Shown: in pieces, positions 45,285 through 54,290 of the stretch
Numbering within the stretch: position 1 is the stretch's first letter
How the letters are laid out: every line of letters begins with the position of its first letter
DNA from: Mariniblastus sp.
GTDB taxonomy: Bacteria; Planctomycetota; Planctomycetia; Pirellulales; Pirellulaceae
Reading direction: 5' to 3'
Length of the DNA stretch: 64,000 bases
Assembly: GCA_011523945.1 (NCBI GenBank)
Contig: WTFU01000063.1
Span: forward strand, 15,274-79,273
Made by a program: the position numbers and the translations under genes
The notes under the pieces: generated by a model
What the model saw: only the letters and a program-made list of their open reading frames with translations
What the model was told of the DNA's origin: nothing
The model's database searches: none

Positions 45285-46415
45285 ATGAGCACACGTAAAA
45301 AGGGTTTTACTCTTGTAGAACTTCTTGTTGTCATCGCAATCATTGGAATTTTGATGGCGTTGTTGTTCCCCGCGTTTGCAGCAGTTCGTGGAGCTGCTCG
45401 GTCAACGCAGTGCAAAAGTAATTTGCGGAACTTTGCACTTTGCCTTCTCGCCAAGGCAAGTAACTCTCCGAATGGTTCCTACTGTTCGGGAGCTTTTGAC
45501 GGTAAGCGAGATGGTGCTTTTGATCAGTACTCATGGGTTTCGGATTGTATTGCTCAAGATGTGATTCCTGGTGATCTTCTTTGCCCCAGTTCAAAATGCA
45601 TTGCTTCTGAAAAGTGGAACGCCGCAAGTTCTAACGGTGCTTCGGCTCCTCCAGCCCGTCAGGGTGTTCCTCTGAAACGATCGCTTCAAGAAACTGCTGA
45701 AGCCGGAGTTAACACGAACTACGCAACCAGTTGGCACTTAGTTCGAACGGCTCCAATTTTCACCGGTACCGCTGGCACTCAAGTAACGAAACCGGGTGGC
45801 TTGAAAGACTGGTACAAATCGAATGGACAACGTCAGTGCGTCGGTCCATTAACAATGCGAGCCTTGGATACAAGTGATGTCCCGGCAAGCGCTTTGGCGA
45901 TCATGGGTTGCGGAGGGCAGGGCGATGTAGCATTGCCTTATGACGGTAACGAAGATGGAATCCTCACTGAAACAGTATCCGAAGCACGTGGCCTAATCGC
46001 AGGAATCCCACTAGCGGAGAGCTTCAATGACGGTCCAGCTTATGTGGCAAGTGGAGCAGGTGATGCTGTAGTTCTACAAGAAGACGGTACTCCCCGTGCT
46101 GCATTTGAGGCACCAACAGCCGGTTACCCAACCCTTGGTCAAGTAGGCGTTCAAAATGTTTACATGCAAGACACGCGAGATTTCTTCGCTTGGCACCAAA
46201 AGACGGTGAACGTAGCCTTTGCTGATGGAAGCGTTCGAGCGGTCGAAGATCTTAACGGAGACGGGTACATCAACCCCGGATTTGGAATCGATCCATCGAT
46301 CGCAACTTTCCAAAATACGGGTTACACATCTTCCGAATGCGAAGTGAACCCTTGGGATATGTTCCCGGGCGTGCTCTTAAACGGTTCTTTCCCTGTTAAG
46401 AAATTTGAGCAGTAA
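45285..46415 (+). CDS. DUF1559-like pilin-type secreted protein, divergent
   Basis: A 376-residue protein with a type IV pilin-like prepilin leader: [20 protein letters not shown], with cleavage expected after Gly and an alpha-helical N-terminus. These DUF1559 (SBP_bac_10) proteins are a planctomycete hallmark, assembled or sorted via a prepilin peptidase. The C-terminal part has the [20 protein letters not shown] block, related to the usual H-x-GG-x-x-x-F-x-DGSV but altered, and then [13 protein letters not shown], a calcium-loop-like (dockerin/EF-hand) segment. Eight cysteines are present in the mature region. ATG at 45285 was chosen (AGGA upstream); an in-frame TTG nine bases earlier is less likely. 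A strong terminator follows. Confidence 0.87.
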   Translation: MSTRKKGFTLVELLVVIAIIGILMALLFPAFAAVRGAARSTQCKSNLRNFALCLLAKASNSPNGSYCSGAFDGKRDGAFDQYSWVSDCIAQDVIPGDLLCPSSKCIASEKWNAASSNGASAPPARQGVPLKRSLQETAEAGVNTNYATSWHLVRTAPIFTGTAGTQVTKPGGLKDWYKSNGQRQCVGPLTMRALDTSDVPASALAIMGCGGQGDVALPYDGNEDGILTETVSEARGLIAGIPLAESFNDGPAYVASGAGDAVVLQEDGTPRAAFEAPTAGYPTLGQVGVQNVYMQDTRDFFAWHQKTVNVAFADGSVRAVEDLNGDGYINPGFGIDPSIATFQNTGYTSSECEVNPWDMFPGVLLNGSFPVKKFEQ

Positions 46416-46457
46416 ACCGCCTTAGTTCTAACAACCGGATCAGCATCTTTGAATGAA

Positions 46458-46493
46458 GCCTGTTTCGACTTAAGTCGAAACAGGCATTTTTCC
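46458..46493 (+). terminator. Terminator built on a 28-bp perfect palindrome
   Basis: GCCTGTTTCGACTT followed at once by its reverse complement (46458-46485), with ATTTTTCC after it. In RNA the 14-bp stem would close with a small loop at the centre. It ends the first DUF1559 gene and precedes the next start by about 40 bp. Confidence 0.8.
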
Positions 46494-46532
46494 TTACTGA
46501 TCGATTTTACTCTGCTGAGTTTGGGAAATCAG

Positions 46533-47510
46533 ATGAATCAAACAGAGTTTTCTATTGATACCAACCATTTAAAGCGTCCAGCCAAACGAATTCGATCAGC
46601 TTTCACACTTGTCGAACTGTTGGTTTGTATCTCCATAATCGGGATTTTACTTGCACTGATGTTTCCAGCTGCACAAGCGGTTCGGCAGGCAGCACGTCGC
46701 GCAACTTGTTTATCGAATTTGCGACAAGTGATGATGGCGGCCTTGAGTTACGAATCGAAAAACCAGACCTTTCCACCAGGAGATAATGGAGACGGGATGG
46801 GCTTTCTCGGTCCACTATTACCCTTGATGGAAGAAGAGGCACTTTGGGACGAGCTGAGATCGAAACCGGAATCTGGTCAAAGTTATCAAGATCTCTGGGA
46901 ACAGGCATCGGAAGCTGAAATTCCCGTTTTACTTTGCGCTGCCTCGGGTCCTGAAGAAAAAATTGCCTCTTTGAATGGTTCCAGTCAGTACACGACTCAC
47001 TATTATGGAGTTTGCGGGCCGACCGGTTCAGCAACCGATTTCGAAAATTCAAAAACCTATGAATACCGTACAATTGCGGCAAATGTTTATGGTGACATTG
47101 GTTTGCAAGGTTTGTTTTCCCCCATGAAGGACGGACGCTTTCGACCAAAACAACTCCGAGATGTTGTCGATGGCGCGTCCAATACGTTTGCCATTGGAGA
47201 AATTTCAGTTTTTAATACCAGCGATAACTTTCCAACTCCGCAACGATCCGCTTGGGCCATGGGGGCGAAGTACAACTCCTCGAAAAAAGCAAATCAAATT
47301 TTTACTGTTAAATCGGTTGCTCAGTCGATTAACTCGGTTGGTACCAATTTGAATCATGTTCCGTTCGCAAGCAATCACCCGGGCGGGACGCATTTTGCGC
47401 TGGTCGATGGATCCACTCAGTATATTGACCAAAATATTTCGCTCGATGTTTTAAAGATCTACTCAAGCATCAACAGAAAAGAAAAAGAGTTTGGCGATCC
47501 TCCATTTTAG
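46533..47510 (+). CDS. DUF1559 pilin-type secreted protein
   Basis: A 325-residue canonical member. The leader is [20 protein letters not shown], then RQAARRATCLSNLRQVMMAALSYESKNQTFPPGDN, the standard DUF1559 segment. The C-terminal block HPGGTHFALVDGSTQYI is the usual signature. The upper loop GDIGLQGLFSPMKDGRFRPKQLRDVVDGASNTFAIGE (in pieces) is also typical. ATG at 46533 has GGGAAATCAG before it, and starting further up would run into the terminator of the preceding gene. It follows the divergent copy by 117 bp and likely has its own promoter. Confidence 0.92.
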   Translation: MNQTEFSIDTNHLKRPAKRIRSAFTLVELLVCISIIGILLALMFPAAQAVRQAARRATCLSNLRQVMMAALSYESKNQTFPPGDNGDGMGFLGPLLPLMEEEALWDELRSKPESGQSYQDLWEQASEAEIPVLLCAASGPEEKIASLNGSSQYTTHYYGVCGPTGSATDFENSKTYEYRTIAANVYGDIGLQGLFSPMKDGRFRPKQLRDVVDGASNTFAIGEISVFNTSDNFPTPQRSAWAMGAKYNSSKKANQIFTVKSVAQSINSVGTNLNHVPFASNHPGGTHFALVDGSTQYIDQNISLDVLKIYSSINRKEKEFGDPPF

Positions 47511-47600
47511 TCCTTTAAGCAGATTCGCTAGCGATTGCTGAGAACTGTCTTGGGTGTGCCAAAAAACAGCAGGCTACGTCTTCTCTGATGATGTCACGTG

Positions 47601-47606
47601 TATAAT
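47601..47606 (+). promoter_or_regulatory. Perfect -10 hexamer upstream of the Nudix gene
   Basis: TATAAT preceded by CACGTG, 65 bp before the next start. The -35 position has no good match. Confidence 0.35.
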
Positions 47607-47670
47607 TAACGGCTACTGCTTTCCTGCACTTTGAGCGGTTAGACCAATTGAAAAAGTGACGCTTGCTTAA

Positions 47671-48375
47671 ATGGAATTTGAGCAAATGGAAATTTCATTT
47701 CGGCAACAGTTAAGTGTTGCGATGAATCAAATAGAATTAACAGATTGGCAATCGCCACTTGAAATTCCTGATTTGGATCGCCCGCCGAGGCGCCCAGCGA
47801 ATCTACCCGGCCAGGGCAAGGTGGCGGCTGTTCTAGCGTTATTCTGTGATCAGGGAAACGTAGAAAAATCAGATGGTTTGACGATAGCACCCGATCTCTT
47901 GTTAACGCAGCGAGCGATTAATCTCTCGAATCATGCGGGTCAAATCAGCTTTCCAGGCGGGCGTTTGGAAGCGGGTGAATCAACCCATCAAGCAGCGATT
48001 CGCGAAACAGAAGAAGAAATCGGCGTTTTTGAATCGCAAATTGAAATCTTTGGTCAGCTAACCAGTGTCTACATCCCACCGAGTGATTTTACCGTAACTC
48101 CTTACGTGGGATTAATCCGAGGCGCGGCACATTTCAAACGCTGCCACCGCGAGGTTCAGCAAATAATCCGCGCACCTTTGAAACATTTGATGGATCCTCA
48201 AGCATTGACTTCAGGAATGGTAACCCGTTCAAACGGCGAAATATTCGAAGTTCCTTGTTACCGCATTGGGCCGCACCAAATTTGGGGCGCAACCGCAATT
48301 ATGATCGGGGAATTGGTTGAACGCTTAAGACGGGCAAGGAAAATATCCACGCCGCCGGCAGGTGAGAGGAAGTGA
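47671..48375 (+). CDS. NudL-type Nudix hydrolase, putative CoA pyrophosphatase
   Basis: A 234-residue Nudix protein. The UPF0035 signature is seen as LLLTQRAINLSNHAGQISFPGG, followed by GGRLEAGESTHQAAIRETEEEIGV, a full Nudix box (Gly x5 Glu x7 Arg-Glu-Thr-Glu-Glu-Glu-Ile-Gly). The rest (GQLTSVYIPPSDFTVTPYVG) matches CoA pyrophosphatases that cleave CoA to 3',5'-ADP and phosphopantetheine. ATG at 47671 is used; another ATG at 47686 is possible. It stands between the DUF1559 genes and the convergent Cys-rich gene. Confidence 0.9.
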   Translation: MEFEQMEISFRQQLSVAMNQIELTDWQSPLEIPDLDRPPRRPANLPGQGKVAAVLALFCDQGNVEKSDGLTIAPDLLLTQRAINLSNHAGQISFPGGRLEAGESTHQAAIRETEEEIGVFESQIEIFGQLTSVYIPPSDFTVTPYVGLIRGAAHFKRCHREVQQIIRAPLKHLMDPQALTSGMVTRSNGEIFEVPCYRIGPHQIWGATAIMIGELVERLRRARKISTPPAGERK

Positions 48376-48403
48376 GAAGCCCCGAATGTGGTTTTCAAAA
48401 ACG

Positions 48404-48640
48404 TTACTCGCCACGACTCCACACATTTGCTTCACCATCAATGTTGAATTCAACAAAGATAATGTTGGGGTTACAACAGACAGGGCAATCCTCTACGTAC
48501 TCCTGCGACAAGCCTTCCGAATAATCTAGCGGAACAATGATTTCTTCACCGCATGAATTGCAGGTGTATCCCGCTTCTTCATGAATGGCGCTGTGATTTT
48601 CCGAGGCATCGTTTTCACTATCGTCGAACAAATAATCCAC
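48404..48640 (-). CDS. CPxCG-type cysteine-rich small protein
   Basis: A 78-residue protein with a zinc-binding-like arrangement: YTCNSCGEEIIVPLDYSEG, then EDCPVCCNPN and IIFVEF. This matches the PF14255-type Cys-rich CPxCG family, normally about 60 residues; an acidic Asp/Glu/Asn/Ser N-terminus of about 20 residues is added. The start is GTG at 48640, as no in-frame ATG is present. The function of the family is unknown. It is convergent with the Nudix gene, 28 bp away. Confidence 0.82.
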   Translation of the reverse strand: MDYLFDDSENDASENHSAIHEEAGYTCNSCGEEIIVPLDYSEGLSQEYVEDCPVCCNPNIIFVEFNIDGEANVWSRGE

Positions 48641-48685
48641 AGCATATCCATTTTAAAATTGTGAATGAGTTTTCGCGTTAACCGT

Positions 48686-51457
48686 TCATTCCTCTAGTTG
48701 AATAACTTTGGATTCCGATTGGATTCCGTCAAAGGCATTAACAATTACCTTAGTGCCGGGTGAAATGTCAATCAGTCCCGCAATTGTAATTTCGCCCCGA
48801 TCATTGCTACGAGTTCCTCGGATCGCGGTCCCGTTGGTTCTGTAGAAATTGACGTCCGCATTGGGAAGCACGCGAATAGAAGGGATTTTTGCTGTTGGGG
48901 TTCGTCCGGTGCGGGACGAATGGGTGTTTAAGCTGTCTCCGCCACGCGGAGTTTCGTCGGGTGCGTCAACCAGATTTCTGATGCGCAGCTGGATGTTTGG
49001 ATCTTGCCGAGTGGGATCAAATTCCATTTCGAGGAAATTCCAGTAAAACGGGTCATGGTTTGCGTGCGGTTCCTGTTCAGGGTTTGCAAAATCTTTGTGG
49101 TAAAGCGCGTGGACTTGTATTACCCGGCCATCGACGTCTTTCATTTGCCGACCAAATCCGGGGATCAATGCTCTTCCACCGCTTCGTCCAATTGGCCCAA
49201 AACTACATTCGATCAGTCCGTGGTCGAGGTTTTTCATAATGCATCCATTGTGAACGTCCCCATAAACTGAAACGACTCCATCCCGCTGTCCCAATAGCTC
49301 AATGACTCGATCTGAACCAGCCTTCACCCAGCCGGCATAGTCGGCAGTAACACGATCGCGCTGTGAAAAATTCTGAGGATGGTTCTTACTGGTGGTTTCA
49401 CCGTTTTTTGCTCCAGCCCAAATCGTATGCAATCCATTGATGCCCGTCAGACAAACAAGAGGAGAAGAGTCTGTTGTGAGCAGGGACTGCAACCATCCGT
49501 ATTGCTCTTCCCCTAATAGACTGCGAGTTGGGTCAGTTCGATCATAAAGACTCTTGAATTGATTCCATCCTTGATCATCCCAGATGTCGACATCTTGACT
49601 ACTTCTCCAAAGCCTTGAGTCGAGAATGACGAAAGTAAAATCTCGATTTGGCATTTTCCAAGCACGCCATTTTTTTGGATTCTCATAAGGGTCAACATGT
49701 TCGGCACCAGTGGTTAAATGATGCACGATTTGAAAATTCCTTCGCATGTAGGCCGGATCTTGTCCGAGTCCTTCTTTTTTTCGAATTAGTATTTGTTCGG
49801 GGCCTTTTACGTCGTCCATGCCATAATCGTGATCGCCCGGATTGATGACATTCCAGTGTCGCATCATTTGCCATCGACTTGTCGGTCCACAAATCGAAAG
49901 TGCAACAATTTTGTACGCATCGTCTGTGCTTGGTGGGTACATAAGCAACTCCATGTACCAGACATCATCTTCCCAGACCATAATTTGAAATTTGTAATCA
50001 TCGAGGTGTTGATAAGCCTCAACAGTCGGTTGGTCGCGAACGGCCCAAATATCTCGGTTCCCTGAAATGGCCCACCCTTCTTGGTCGCGTTTTTGAAGCC
50101 CAGAATTGATCGCATGACAACTGAGGCCGCATAGCTTGTAGGGTGCTTTTAACTGCGGTAGCCGACCGACATAGTTTCCCCCTCCAGGTACCTCACCCAC
50201 CAATCCCATTCCCGGGCCACACGCATCAGTACCAACCCTGCCGTCGGAAGTAACATTCTCTCCATCTTTCCAAACTGTGTAATAAAGCGTTTTTTCAGCG
50301 GGATTAATGGGGAGCGTAACGTCAATCACTGCGGTGTTGCGTCGCCATTGGTTATCAATAACACGTCCCACACCGGCAACCGTTACCCGTTCCCATCCGC
50401 CTTGGGGAGCCGGCGAATCGGCAACCCGAATTTCTATTTTTTTTCCGTCTGACGCGAACATGCCTACAAAACGGACATGCCATTCTTCTCCTTTCAGCGC
50501 TAACGTATCCCCTAACGGATAACAGACGAGGCAATCAGAATGACCAATCTTCAGAGGTTCGTTTTGATAAGGTCGAACCTGAAAGCGGGTCACATCAAAG
50601 TCGACGAGGCCGCGGGACAAGACTCCTACAAATCCTTCAGTTTTTTGATTTGAAAAGGAATGAGCGAGTGAAACAGTCTTCGCATTTGCGGAGAAAGTTA
50701 CTTTTACCAGGCATTCGTTTTTTTCGGATGGCTGCACATGCACAATCAATCGACACCGGTCGCCTGGCTTCAATTGCATGGCCTCCGTAGATTTCAATAT
50801 CGAATCGCTGGAAAGTGACACCCCGCCTTGAGAGTTTCGTTTGGCTGTTTTAGTCGGCCCCATAATGACCAATTGCTGCTTATCGTTCCAGGCAATCCTT
50901 ATGAGTTGACCGACGCGATTGTAACTTTGAAAAACAGATTTTGCGCCGATTGCAATGCCCATCAAACCGTAACCGTCTTGGTGCATTTTCCAGCCAGGTT
51001 GGTCTCCTTTTGGCAACGCAGGTCGGTCAGCGCGGTAGGTGAACTCAGTTTCTATTTGATATTCTCCGGAGAGCTTCCACTGGGGTGCGTAGATAATTCC
51101 GCAATCTAAAGACGGATCGTAGTCCGTTTGATAATTAAAGTTGTGGGTTTCCGCATGAAAGGGAAAGCCAGTCCGGCGGGCTCGATCACCGTAGTTTTGC
51201 AGCCGACGTCGAAGAGCACCGTTTTCGATTTTCCAAAATCCGGGATTTAGCGTTTGCCATTGGTGGCCGTGATAATTCGAGTCGGGGCGGTCGAATAGAT
51301 ACTCGGTCTCAAGGTTTTTCTGCGAGTCATGGTTTGAGGATCGTGGCGAATTTGGAGGAAACGTCGAAGCAGCCAGTGCAGCGCCGGCTGCCCCCTCTAA
51401 AAACGAGCGACGATCTAAATCTGTATTCGGGTTCTGTTTGGGTCGGTTTGAATTCAT
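48686..51457 (-). CDS. PhoD-like metallophosphatase, Tat-exported
   Basis: A 923-residue secreted protein (numbering from ATG at 51457; the frame stays open to 51568). The twin-Arg signal is DRRSFLEGAAGAALAAS. An N-terminal concanavalin-like beta-sandwich (about 55-300) has EYLFDRPDSNYHGHQWQT and DYDPSLDCGIIYAPQWKL. The PhoD-type phosphodiesterase part has VINPGDHDYGMDD, FVILDSRLWR, DDQGWNQFKSLYDR, and VYGDVHNGC in which the His and Asp should bind metal, followed by CSFGPIGRSGGRAL. The C-terminal 90 residues form a CarboxypepD_reg-like module. The substrate is probably a phosphodiester outside the cell; no Pho regulator is nearby. Start codon choice is moderate. Confidence 0.85.
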   Translation of the reverse strand: MNSNRPKQNPNTDLDRRSFLEGAAGAALAASTFPPNSPRSSNHDSQKNLETEYLFDRPDSNYHGHQWQTLNPGFWKIENGALRRRLQNYGDRARRTGFPFHAETHNFNYQTDYDPSLDCGIIYAPQWKLSGEYQIETEFTYRADRPALPKGDQPGWKMHQDGYGLMGIAIGAKSVFQSYNRVGQLIRIAWNDKQQLVIMGPTKTAKRNSQGGVSLSSDSILKSTEAMQLKPGDRCRLIVHVQPSEKNECLVKVTFSANAKTVSLAHSFSNQKTEGFVGVLSRGLVDFDVTRFQVRPYQNEPLKIGHSDCLVCYPLGDTLALKGEEWHVRFVGMFASDGKKIEIRVADSPAPQGGWERVTVAGVGRVIDNQWRRNTAVIDVTLPINPAEKTLYYTVWKDGENVTSDGRVGTDACGPGMGLVGEVPGGGNYVGRLPQLKAPYKLCGLSCHAINSGLQKRDQEGWAISGNRDIWAVRDQPTVEAYQHLDDYKFQIMVWEDDVWYMELLMYPPSTDDAYKIVALSICGPTSRWQMMRHWNVINPGDHDYGMDDVKGPEQILIRKKEGLGQDPAYMRRNFQIVHHLTTGAEHVDPYENPKKWRAWKMPNRDFTFVILDSRLWRSSQDVDIWDDQGWNQFKSLYDRTDPTRSLLGEEQYGWLQSLLTTDSSPLVCLTGINGLHTIWAGAKNGETTSKNHPQNFSQRDRVTADYAGWVKAGSDRVIELLGQRDGVVSVYGDVHNGCIMKNLDHGLIECSFGPIGRSGGRALIPGFGRQMKDVDGRVIQVHALYHKDFANPEQEPHANHDPFYWNFLEMEFDPTRQDPNIQLRIRNLVDAPDETPRGGDSLNTHSSRTGRTPTAKIPSIRVLPNADVNFYRTNGTAIRGTRSNDRGEITIAGLIDISPGTKVIVNAFDGIQSESKVIQLEE

Positions 51458-51736
51458 GGATTTTACTTCGTATGTGATCGAGTAATTTTTGCAGTCTCTC
51501 TCCAAATCCATTAGAGCAGACTTAACTTGCCCGAGGCTTGCTTTGGTTAAATTTATCATAATCGGCACGGACGCCTTGTGGTCGCCAAGTGTTGTGACCG
51601 GATCAGGGTAATGTCAAAGTGCTTTGAATTCGGATTTTTTATTTCACGCGAATCACTATTGGAGGGTATTTAAATGAACTGGAGGTGTTCAGGTTGGCAA
51701 TTGGAATAAGAAGTTTTTGGAGACAGGAATCTAGTC

Positions 51737-52030
51737 ATGAAATATTGTAAATTAACTCTCCTTTATGTTCCTTGCTGCTTCATTTTTGTCTTGTTGATGC
51801 AGGCTTGGGTACCTGCAGCTACACAGGCACAGGAACCAGACTGGTATCCTTATGTGTTAGCGCGAGGGAATGATCGTTCGGTCATCAAGAACACGCATAT
51901 CAATGATCGCCCGTATCGTCCCCTCCATTTTTACGGCAATGCGGTTCGGCGTAATTATTACCGAGGCAACCCAGTTCCAATGCCGAAAGATTTGATACGT
52001 GCTTCCACAGTAAGATTGCGACGGCGATAA
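51737..52030 (+). CDS. Small secreted basic protein of unknown function
   Basis: A 97-residue protein. A hydrophobic signal (residues 6-33, ending ATQAQ) leaves a 64-residue mature peptide rich in Arg, Tyr and Asn: DWYPYVLARGNDRSVIKN, RPYRPLHFYGNAVRRNYYRG, ending RASTVRLRRR. No cysteines remain after the signal. The terminator right after it supports it as a real transcription unit, and the style suggests a planctomycete-specific family, but I recognise no named domain. GGAG upstream of the ATG (51717-51723 region) serves as a ribosome-binding site. Confidence 0.7.
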   Translation: MKYCKLTLLYVPCCFIFVLLMQAWVPAATQAQEPDWYPYVLARGNDRSVIKNTHINDRPYRPLHFYGNAVRRNYYRGNPVPMPKDLIRASTVRLRRR

Positions 52031-52060
52031 TAGATTGCCAATCGAATTAAGAGCTAGATT

Positions 52061-52093
52061 AGAACGGCGGGGTTTCCTGCCGTTCTTTTTTTT
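52061..52093 (+). terminator. Rho-independent terminator after the small secreted protein
   Basis: AGAACGGC (52061-52068) pairs with GCCGTTCT (52079-52086) around a ten-base loop; eight T residues follow. Confidence 0.8.
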
Positions 52094-52402
52094 GGCGGAA
52101 TCTAATCCAGAGATTTTGATTTTCGATTAGCATCAAAAGTTGAAAACAATGCGATGTTTTGTTTGGCCATCAGGCTAGGCTGCAGATCAGTGTCAAAATC
52201 TACTGATCCACGGTTTTTCTTAAATCAAAGACTCTTTTACCGTTTTTTGTTGGCGGAGAAGAACTGAACGGTTAACAATACTGTCGTGCGTTGTAATGGT
52301 TGTTTAAATTTAAATAATGCGACCTACTCAACCATCCTTTTTGATGTAGACCGGTATATGTCTATGTTTCACGATTCCATCCTTCGGCGACTTTGATTCG
52401 AT
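52094..52402. promoter_or_regulatory. Intergenic region before the sulfatase cluster
   Basis: No gene is seen in these 309 bases. An inverted repeat GATCAGT (52185-52191) with ACTGATC (52202-52208) has a ten-base loop, and TTTAAATTTAAA at about 52305 is a low-complexity palindrome. The promoter of the sulfatase array is probably here; no consensus pair is convincing. Confidence 0.3.
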
Positions 52403-54232
52403 ATGAAAAATCTATTTGCGCTCTTCTTTGTTCTAATGGCTGGAACAGCATTAGCAGAGGAACAACCAAACATTCTCTGGCTAACCTGTGAGGATAATAA
52501 TATTAACTGGGTTGGGTGTTATGGAAATCCGTATGCGGTTACGCCTAACATCGATCGCCTTGCCAGCGAGGGTTTTCAGTACATGCATTGTTACGCCAAT
52601 GCTCCCGTTTGTGCGCCAATGCGAAGCACCTGGATTACGGGTGTTCATGCACTTTCGATGGGAACGCATCCGATGCGTAGTCGATATCCGATCCCTCACG
52701 AGACGATTAAATACTACCCGGATCTTTTAAAGAATGCCGGCTATTTCGTCGGTAACGCCCGAAAGACAGACTACAACATCGGTGGTCGCAATGACAAAAG
52801 TCCGTGGGATACCGAAAAGGTTGATTGGAATGTCCTTAAAAACAATCAGCCGTTTTTTATGGTGATCAATAGCACTAAATCGCATGAGTCCAAAGCGTTT
52901 GGTGATGTCGACAATACAACTCATGATCCAAAAAATGTGCGGCTTGCAAAATACCATCCAGACATTCCGGAGATTAGAAAAAATTACGCCCATTACCATG
53001 ACCAAATGAAAAAAATGGACGACGATATCGGATTGGCCTTGGCCAGATTGGAGGAAAGTGGGATGGCCGACAATACGATTGTCATCCACAACTCTGACCA
53101 TGGTGGTGTTCTAGCTCGTAGCAAGCGGTTTTTGTTTAACAGTGGAACGCACTGTCCTTTGATCATTCGGATTCCGGAAAAATTTAAGCACTTGCGTCCG
53201 GCGAAACCGGGTAACAAGGTTGATGAAATTGTTAGCTTTGTAGATATGACAAAGACGTGGTTGAATATTTGTGGAGCGGAAACACCAGATTATTTGCAGG
53301 GAAAAGTCTTTCTCGGTCCAGACGCCGAGTCTCGCGAATACCACGTTAGCTTTCGTGGTCGCATGGACGAACGCTGCGACAATGTAAGAGCGATTCGGGA
53401 TGGAAAACTCTTGTACATTAGGAATTACATGCCCTACGCACCTTGGGGGCAAAAATTGAATTACCTTTGGCGAATGAAAGCGACGCAGGCTTGGGATCAA
53501 CACCATCGCGACGGTAAAACCGATGCTGTGACGGGTCGGTTTTTTGGAACCAAGCCAATGGAAGAGCTCTACGATACCACCGCGGATCCAGATAATATCA
53601 ACAATTTGATTGATGATCCGCAATACACGAGCGACGTAAGACGACTAAGTACTGCGTTGGATCAATGGCAGATTAAGCATTTCGATTCCGGTTTAATTCC
53701 GGAAAGTGAAGTTGTAAAGCGATCGGAAGATTGTGGAAAAACTATTTATGAGATGGTGCGAGATCCTGCGCTGTATGATCTTCGCGCCTATCAGGCTGCG
53801 TCAGCAATGGCGCTGGAAAAGAACCCCAAAAACCTTCCTGCGTTTTATAAAAACTTGAATGCAGTCGATTCCGGCGTTCGTTATTGGGCTGTCGTCGGTT
53901 GCTTTAACCTACAGGAAGAAAACGCTATCGACTTGGATAAGATCAAAAACTGCTTAAAAGATAAATCACATCACGTTCAGGCAATGGCAGCCTGGATTTT
54001 ATATCGCGCGGGAGATCGCGAATCGGCAAAAGCATGTTGGAATCGATTACTTTCAAACAGCTCCTATGCATCGTTAAAGGTGCTGAACATTATTGATTGG
54101 ATTGGTGACGGAGCAGAACCCTATGTCGAAGCCATGAGAAAATGTGAGTTTAGCCATCAGGGCTATGTGCCCAATATGAAAGAAAATCTTGGCGTCGCAG
54201 TTTCAAAACCAAAAAAGAAACGCGCACCGTAG
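52403..54232 (+). CDS. Secreted sulfatase with C-terminal HEAT-like helices
   Basis: A 609-residue alkaline-phosphatase-fold sulfatase. The signal peptide is 1-19 (GTALAEE). NILWLTCEDNNINWVGCYGN holds the first metal ligands (Asp in place of the usual DD pair is partly EDN). The formylglycine motif is CAPMRSTWITG with Cys70; Met at its fourth position is less common than Ser. HNSDHGG carries the later metal Asp and His. Residues about 430-600 after the fold are helical (YEMVRDPALYDLRAYQAASAM, then SGVRYWAVVGCFNLQEEN, HHVQAMAAWILYRAGD), three to four HEAT-type repeats. It is first of four tightly spaced sulfatases. Substrate unknown. Confidence 0.92.
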   Translation: MKNLFALFFVLMAGTALAEEQPNILWLTCEDNNINWVGCYGNPYAVTPNIDRLASEGFQYMHCYANAPVCAPMRSTWITGVHALSMGTHPMRSRYPIPHETIKYYPDLLKNAGYFVGNARKTDYNIGGRNDKSPWDTEKVDWNVLKNNQPFFMVINSTKSHESKAFGDVDNTTHDPKNVRLAKYHPDIPEIRKNYAHYHDQMKKMDDDIGLALARLEESGMADNTIVIHNSDHGGVLARSKRFLFNSGTHCPLIIRIPEKFKHLRPAKPGNKVDEIVSFVDMTKTWLNICGAETPDYLQGKVFLGPDAESREYHVSFRGRMDERCDNVRAIRDGKLLYIRNYMPYAPWGQKLNYLWRMKATQAWDQHHRDGKTDAVTGRFFGTKPMEELYDTTADPDNINNLIDDPQYTSDVRRLSTALDQWQIKHFDSGLIPESEVVKRSEDCGKTIYEMVRDPALYDLRAYQAASAMALEKNPKNLPAFYKNLNAVDSGVRYWAVVGCFNLQEENAIDLDKIKNCLKDKSHHVQAMAAWILYRAGDRESAKACWNRLLSNSSYASLKVLNIIDWIGDGAEPYVEAMRKCEFSHQGYVPNMKENLGVAVSKPKKKRAP

Positions 54233-54290
54233 GCTTGGTTTTAACTATTGAAATTTTTTGACTTCGTTTCTCCGCCGGCTGTATTTCAAT

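Noticed and set aside
46603..47148. 181-codon antisense frame inside the second DUF1559 gene
   Set aside because: The plus-strand frame has the pilin leader and full family signature; the antisense peptide is without motif.
53111..53623. Long antisense reading frame inside the first sulfatase
   Set aside because: It lies wholly opposite a well-supported sulfatase, has no family motif, no ribosome-binding site and composition expected of a complementary strand.
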